The notes under the pieces: model-generated
What the model saw: the letters and a program-made list of their open reading frames with translations, nothing else
What the model was told of the DNA's origin: nothing
Databases searched by the model: none
DNA from: Bacillota bacterium
GTDB taxonomy: Bacteria; Bacillota_A; Clostridia; DSM-8532
DNA: 8,501 nucleotides
Direction: 5' to 3'
Assembly: GCA_023424865.1 (NCBI GenBank)
Contig: JAFADM010000458.1
Coordinates: 1-8,501 of the forward strand
Shown: positions 5,014 to 8,501 of the stretch, piece by piece
How the letters are laid out: each line of letters opens with the position of its first letter
Position numbering within the stretch: position 1 is the stretch's first letter
Made by a program: the position numbers and the translations under genes

Positions 5014-6633
5014 CTAGGAGCGCCTTTCCCTGTATTCGGAGGGCGTCATGCCATAGCAAAGCTTAAATTGATTAATAAAGGAGGATATATTGCGATAGCC
5101 AATACGGTTGGCTATTTCATAGGTCTTCATGTGAGAATTCTTTAAATGCTCCGCCGCTTTATTCATGCGGTATTCGGTAAGGTATTCCGTAAAACTCTTT
5201 CCTGTCTGCTCCTTAAACAAAAAGCCTAAATGATTGGGAGAATAAAAAAGGGTTGAGGCCACCTGCCTTAAGGTCAGCTCTTCCCGGTAATGCTCGGTGA
5301 TATAGTTTAGCACGGTTTCAACAATTTTTTTGTTTTTTCCGGCCCTTTTGTTCTCCAAATACTCAATTACCGCCCTGAAAACATTTTTAAGCCACTGACG
5401 TATATCCAGGATGGTTTCTATATGATAGAGCTTTTCCCAAAGCAGGGACTCGCTTTTCCCAAAAATGGACTCCAGCCGCTCATTCATGTCCGCCAGAGTG
5501 ATTTCAATACGGCTTATAAGGTTAAAACAGCAATTCTGGACATACCTTCTGTCATAAACACTCCCGGCTTCGATGCTGTCGAAAAGGGAATCAATATAAA
5601 AGACCGCCTTATTACAGTCCAGGGCTTCAATTGCCTGCATCAGGTGATTTCCAAAGCTTTGCACATCAATAGCTACGCCTTTTGAAACTGCCCTTGGATA
5701 ATAAAACAGCACACTGCCCTTTCCCACAAACATTTTCTGATTGATAGCCTTTAGCGCTTCTTCATAGGATAAATGAAGGTCCTCAGGCTTTTCTACGGCA
5801 AGCCCTACGCCGATGGTCATACTGTAGCCTGTCTCCTCCCGGATTTTTTCCAATACGCATCTGGCTATTTGTCGTGACAGCTCCTCTTCCTGCTCGGCTG
5901 GAAGGGGCTGCTCCAAGCTTAAAAGAAGCAAATGGCGGCTTGGCTCCAGGCATAACGTGGCCACCGAGCAGTCCTCGAATTTCAGTACGGGCAGAAAGGC
6001 TTCCAGGATGTTGGAGGTATTCTCGTCAGTTTCAGTGCTGTCTTCAGGATTCAAGGCTTTGAAATCGTCCAGCTCGCAAAGGAGTACCCTATGGCTGCCC
6101 CCATCGGATTTAAGGCCGTATTGAGCATATTCCTCATACAGAAAGGGTTTGCCCTGCCGGTTTAAAAGCAGCTCTCTCCAGAATTTTTTCTTCAAAAGAG
6201 GTGCACTCTCATTGACTCTTTCAATCAGGCGCTGTTTTTCTTCCTGTTCCCGTGCTTCCCGTGAAAGAAGGTCCACTGCCTTTTCTACCGCAGTATGAAG
6301 CTCGAGGGTATCTATGGGCTTTAAAATATACTCAAAAGCATCCATCTTAAGAGCTGAGCGAACATATTCAAAATCGTCATACCCACTTGCAAAAATAACT
6401 TTAAGGCTCGGTAGACTGCCCATAGCTTGTTCGGCCAGTATAAGGCCGCTCATGCCGGGCATTTTGATATCTGTAATCAGAATATCGGGTGTGAAGGTTT
6501 CCATAAGTTTTATGGCTTCAAAGCCGTTTTTTGCAGTCATAACGGTATCAATAGAAAGGGTTTCCCATACAATTTGCTCTTGAAGCCCCTCCCGGTCCAG
6601 CCGCTCGTCGTCCACAATTAAAAGCCTATACAC
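5014..6633 (-). CDS. YesN-type AraC-family response regulator
   Basis: Cytoplasmic DNA-binding response regulator, predicted to be phosphorylated by the kinase encoded next to it. Numbered from the GTG at 6633 (539 aa): receiver domain about 1-120 with acidic pocket Asp8-Asp9, phospho-acceptor Asp55 in TDIKMPGMSG, Ser83 and Lys105 (LKP); a linker and a divergent middle region (about 130-435) in which residues 180-310 resemble the degenerate GGDEF-like domain of YesN proteins; and a C-terminal AraC pair of helix-turn-helix motifs (about 437-537), the second ending in GYRNISSFINQFK and GMTPSEYR. Start choice: the frame opens with GTG 6642 and ATG 6639, but AGAAGG at 6643-6648 sits zero and three bases from these and nine bases from GTG 6633, which also yields the usual family start MYRLLIVDDE. 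The solute-binding protein gene is upstream and the kinase gene is 52 bases downstream. Confidence 0.93.
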   Translation of the reverse strand: MYRLLIVDDERLDREGLQEQIVWETLSIDTVMTAKNGFEAIKLMETFTPDILITDIKMPGMSGLILAEQAMGSLPSLKVIFASGYDDFEYVRSALKMDAFEYILKPIDTLELHTAVEKAVDLLSREAREQEEKQRLIERVNESAPLLKKKFWRELLLNRQGKPFLYEEYAQYGLKSDGGSHRVLLCELDDFKALNPEDSTETDENTSNILEAFLPVLKFEDCSVATLCLEPSRHLLLLSLEQPLPAEQEEELSRQIARCVLEKIREETGYSMTIGVGLAVEKPEDLHLSYEEALKAINQKMFVGKGSVLFYYPRAVSKGVAIDVQSFGNHLMQAIEALDCNKAVFYIDSLFDSIEAGSVYDRRYVQNCCFNLISRIEITLADMNERLESIFGKSESLLWEKLYHIETILDIRQWLKNVFRAVIEYLENKRAGKNKKIVETVLNYITEHYREELTLRQVASTLFYSPNHLGFLFKEQTGKSFTEYLTEYRMNKAAEHLKNSHMKTYEIANRIGYRNISSFINQFKLCYGMTPSEYRERRS

Positions 6634-6674
6634 ACGCATCACCCTTCTTATTGTATCCTTTTGCCGAAAGCAGG

Positions 6675-6708
6675 AAAAGACCTGAACGAATAAATCCGTC
6701 CAGGTCTT
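6675..6708 (-). terminator. Terminator or attenuator between binding-protein and regulator genes
   Basis: Read on the minus strand, AAGACCTGGACG (6708-6697) pairs with CGTTCAGGTCTT (6688-6677). This is a 12-bp stem with one G-T pair and an 8-base loop. It is followed by a short tail of only four T (6678-6675) before CC. The stem is strong but the T tail is poor, which fits partial termination: high binding-protein mRNA with some read-through into regulator and kinase. No convincing separate promoter is seen in 6634-6720. Confidence 0.7.
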
Positions 6709-6720
6709 ACTAAAACCGGA

Positions 6721-8430
6721 TTAATTAGACTTCATTTTTTCAAGGTTTTCTTTCCAAAGGGTAGTCTTATAGGTTTCTACCAGCTGGAAGTCCATTTTAT
6801 AAATCTGGTCAATGGTGTCCTGTATAATTTTTCTGGTTTCGGCCTCATCTTTTGCCATAACCATCTTGGGAACCTGCTTGCGGACATAATCCTGGACTTG
6901 CTTGAATGCAATGCCCTCAGGTGTGTCGGCGGAGGTAAAGAGCCCCTCATAGGCTGTCACATCCGCAGAATGCTTCCAGGTTATATTGTATTGATTGGAT
7001 ATAACGAAATCCCTCTCGGCTTCAGGCAGCTTTTCATTGGCAGCGGATTTGCTGAAATCCACCCATTCGGACATACCAGGAAGGGAGAATTCCTCAAAGG
7101 CCACCTCATCGGCTTCTTCCTTAGGTAGGGAGGAACGGGTCTTTTTAAGGATGGGATACCCGCTTTCATCCAATTCATCCCACAGAATGCCCTGAGGGCC
7201 ATGGAAGGTAATAAGCTGGCCTTCGTCGGAGGCAATCCAGTCCAACACCTGATAAATACGTTCAGGATCCTTGGCGTTTTTGGTAATGCAAATGGAGTTC
7301 CAGCCCAGTGTTTTATAGGTAGCATTAGCTATTTTGGATTGGTCGAAGCCGCCGCCAGCAGGAGGCTCGATAATCCGGTAAAAGGCATTGGGATCAATTT
7401 TTTCCCAGGCCATCTTGCCGTCACGGGCCTCGTTAACCGCGTTAGAGGAGGCATACACGGCAATACGCCCCGTATCCCGCTTATCGTTCATCTGCTGAGA
7501 GGTTTCCACAAAGAAGTCCTTGTTCATAAGGCCCTGATTCCAAAGCTTGTTGGCAAAAATCATGGCCTCGGTCCAGCGGGGATCCTTCATAAAGAATTCC
7601 AGGGTTCCGTTACCGGTTTCATAGACCATATCCTCATTGACGGTGCCAATTCCGCCAAAGCTGTAATAGAGCTGGTAGACGCCGCCCTGGAAGTTACCAA
7701 CGTCAAACTGCATGGGTACTACGTCCTTGCCGTTGGCCTTGTAACCTCCGGCCTTTACATCAGAGAGGTATTTGAGAAGGTCGTCCAGCGTGTTGATTAC
7801 CGGCGAGCCCAGCTGCTTGTATACGATATCATTTACAAACCAGCCGCCGTTGCCGGTGGGATGTTCGGGCGTGGTGGACCAGTTCAAAAGGCTGTAGATT
7901 TTGCCGTTAACCTTGGAAAAGTTAACAGTTGCCGGATCGGAGGTATCCCTGTAGCCAGGGTATTTTTGATAATAATCGTCCAGCGTCACCAGTTTATCCA
8001 GGTCTATGAGCTTTTTATAAGCTTCGTTTCGATCCATCATAATAACGTCGGGAAGCGTGTCGGAGGCAATCATAAGGCTCAGCTTTTCATTTTCGTTTCC
8101 GCCGGGGCTTTGAACCTCTATGGTAGCGTTCATGCGAGACATAAGCTCCTGCCCGATTTTGGTTTCCTCAAATTTTCTGTTAACGGTTTTCCAGCTGTAG
8201 TTCCAGTAGACCACAAAGTGAACAGGCTCAGAAGTGTCATAAACCGATGCCTCAGGGGTGGGCGTAGCTGATTCCGTAGTTGATGACGGGGTAGCGGAAG
8301 CCGCTGAAGGTGTGGGCGAAGGTGTACCGTCGGAACCCGAAGGCGCCGCTCCGCAGCCGGACAGCAGCGTTCCAAGCATGGACACTGTAAGCATAGCTGC
8401 CGTCAGAAATTTCATTTGACGCTTTTTCAT
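6721..8430 (-). CDS. Lipoprotein extracellular solute-binding protein (LplA/YtcQ-like)
   Basis: Membrane-anchored substrate-binding component of an ABC importer, probably for a sugar or oligosaccharide. The 569-residue product has a lysine-rich lipoprotein signal peptide with hydrophobic core (about 7-22) and lipobox LSGC, lipidated at Cys26. A Ser/Thr/Pro-rich spacer of about 35 residues follows (27-62), typical of surface-tethered proteins. The mature family 1 binding fold starts near residue 68. Recognisable stretches are KLSLMIASDTLPDVI (about 116-130), NGKIYSLLNW (about 175-184) and GPQGILWDELDESGYP (about 411-426), all typical of the large LplA/YtcQ-like binding proteins of Bacillota. 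AGGAGG (minus strand, 8443-8438) lies seven bases before the ATG. No permease or ATPase gene is present; they may lie beyond the right edge or elsewhere. The ligand cannot be read from the sequence. Confidence 0.92.
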   Translation of the reverse strand: MKKRQMKFLTAAMLTVSMLGTLLSGCGAAPSGSDGTPSPTPSAASATPSSTTESATPTPEASVYDTSEPVHFVVYWNYSWKTVNRKFEETKIGQELMSRMNATIEVQSPGGNENEKLSLMIASDTLPDVIMMDRNEAYKKLIDLDKLVTLDDYYQKYPGYRDTSDPATVNFSKVNGKIYSLLNWSTTPEHPTGNGGWFVNDIVYKQLGSPVINTLDDLLKYLSDVKAGGYKANGKDVVPMQFDVGNFQGGVYQLYYSFGGIGTVNEDMVYETGNGTLEFFMKDPRWTEAMIFANKLWNQGLMNKDFFVETSQQMNDKRDTGRIAVYASSNAVNEARDGKMAWEKIDPNAFYRIIEPPAGGGFDQSKIANATYKTLGWNSICITKNAKDPERIYQVLDWIASDEGQLITFHGPQGILWDELDESGYPILKKTRSSLPKEEADEVAFEEFSLPGMSEWVDFSKSAANEKLPEAERDFVISNQYNITWKHSADVTAYEGLFTSADTPEGIAFKQVQDYVRKQVPKMVMAKDEAETRKIIQDTIDQIYKMDFQLVETYKTTLWKENLEKMKSN

Positions 8431-8450
8431 GATGAATCCTCCTCTTTTTT

Positions 8451-8479
8451 ATTATAGCGCAGGGTTTCACAAATCCCAA
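8451..8479 (-). promoter_or_regulatory. Promoter for the solute-binding protein gene
   Basis: On the minus strand, TTGGGA (8479-8474, four of six) is followed by a 17-base spacer and a perfect TATAAT (8456-8451). Transcription would start near 8444, right at the ribosome binding site, leaving a leader of about 15 bases. A weak -35 with a perfect -10 is typical of an activated promoter. Confidence 0.65.
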
Positions 8480-8488
8480 TGCGGGATT
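8472..8488. promoter_or_regulatory. Possible operator overlapping the -35 region
   Basis: AATCCC (8472-8477) and GGGATT (8483-8488) are a perfect inverted repeat around five bases and cover the -35 hexamer. Just upstream, on the minus strand, TGACA occurs twice, nine bases apart (8501-8497 and 8492-8488), as a direct repeat. AraC-type regulators commonly bind direct repeats near the -35, so either element could be a regulator site. This is inference from position only. Confidence 0.4.
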
Positions 8489-8501
8489 GTCAGCCCTGTC
8501 A

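Noticed and set aside
6650..6655. TACAAT on the minus strand as a -10 for the regulator gene
   Set aside because: No acceptable -35 at 16-18 bases, and the transcript would start at the ribosome binding site. Read-through from the upstream gene is more likely.
7201..8271. A 356-codon open frame on the plus strand
   Set aside because: It is entirely antisense to the well-supported binding-protein gene, has no recognisable domain, and arises from codon bias of the true gene.

Overview
The window looks like chromosomal DNA from a low-to-mid GC member of the Bacillota, most likely Clostridia. The reasons are strong AGGAGG-type ribosome binding sites, textbook sigma-A promoters, tRNAs with encoded CCA, and a YesM/YesN-type two-component pair next to a lipoprotein solute-binding protein. 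The taxonomic call is inference. No insertion sequence, prophage, CRISPR array or plasmid function was seen.

Left part, plus strand (about 1-1920): a patatin-like phospholipase followed 49 bases later by a hotdog-fold acyl-CoA thioesterase, with no terminator between them. This is probably a small lipid-turnover operon.

Middle (about 2010-2545): two tRNA transcription units. tRNA-His(GTG) has its own promoter and terminator. It is followed by a second promoter with perfect -35 and -10 hexamers that drives tRNA-Gln(TTG) and tRNA-Lys(TTT), closed by another terminator. Both promoters are preceded by AT-rich inverted repeats. A stand-alone bacterial PH-domain gene (2716-3093) follows with its own candidate promoter.

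Right part, minus strand, reading right to left (8479 down to 3105): a promoter, a lipoprotein solute-binding protein with a Ser/Thr/Pro linker, a hairpin that could act as a partial terminator, a YesN-type AraC-family response regulator, and a YesM-type sensor histidine kinase with a large extracytoplasmic domain. No permease or ATPase gene is visible. The binding protein probably captures a sugar or oligosaccharide. The kinase-regulator pair probably senses that or a related ligand and controls transport genes outside the window, or the binding protein itself. The order binding protein, regulator, kinase raises the possibility that the binding protein is a sensory partner of the kinase. This is the most interesting idea in the window, but it is inference.

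The PH-domain gene and the kinase gene converge with only 11 bases between their stop codons and no convincing terminator. No clearly undescribed system can be claimed from the sequence alone.
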